Below are positions 4,991 through 5,000 of a stretch of 5,000 nt of DNA, one piece after another. The notes under the pieces are model-generated. The model was not told the DNA's origin, made no database searches, and saw only the letters and a list, made by a program, of their open reading frames with translations. Source of the DNA: Poriferisodalis multihospitum (GTDB lineage Bacteria; Actinomycetota; Acidimicrobiia; Acidimicrobiales; Poriferisodalaceae); NCBI GenBank assembly GCA_028278755.1, contig JAPYOI010000178.1:1-5000 (forward strand), in the 5' to 3' direction. The translations under genes were made by a program, and so were the position numbers. Positions within the stretch are counted from its first letter, which is position 1; every line of letters starts with the position of its first letter.

Positions 4991-5000
4991 GGCGGCAGTC

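Overview
The window is GC-rich (about 60-65 % by eye), and every gene I can support lies on the minus strand. The third-position G/C bias, an F420-type flavin-dependent oxidoreductase and an XRE-cupin regulator suggest an actinobacterium. An uncultivated or aquatic lineage is possible, but that is inference. No rRNA, tRNA, CRISPR array or transposase gene was seen.

In transcription order (high to low coordinates) there are three blocks. (1) 4990-4004 encodes a luciferase-like (LLM) oxidoreductase. It is followed by an 80-bp element (3973-3894) made of a perfect 23-bp inverted repeat enclosing a second perfect 9-bp hairpin. (2) 3851-2499 is a tight three-gene operon: an XRE-cupin regulator, a 75-aa protein with two membrane helices, and a 137-aa membrane-anchored protein with a PepSY-like outer domain. 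(3) After a 257-bp promoter-bearing gap, 2241-334 encodes a divergent Amt-family ammonium transporter. Three tiny single-helix membrane proteins of 43, 71 and 42 aa follow it. Two of these are below 50 aa and easily missed. A strong hairpin (254-308) closes this cluster. A further membrane protein then starts at 235 and runs off the left edge.

The most interesting part is the amt cluster. Amt genes usually sit beside a P-II gene (glnK), and the Amt C-terminal tail is the P-II docking element. Here no P-II gene is visible. The transporter keeps the pore histidines but has lost the usual GWFGFNAGS-type segment and the C-terminal HGE motif. Its partners by position are micro membrane proteins, two of which share an 11-nt identical translation-initiation region. 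This suggests an Amt with dedicated small accessory subunits or regulators, which is a hypothesis only. Block 2 looks like a separate small envelope-related operon with its own regulator.
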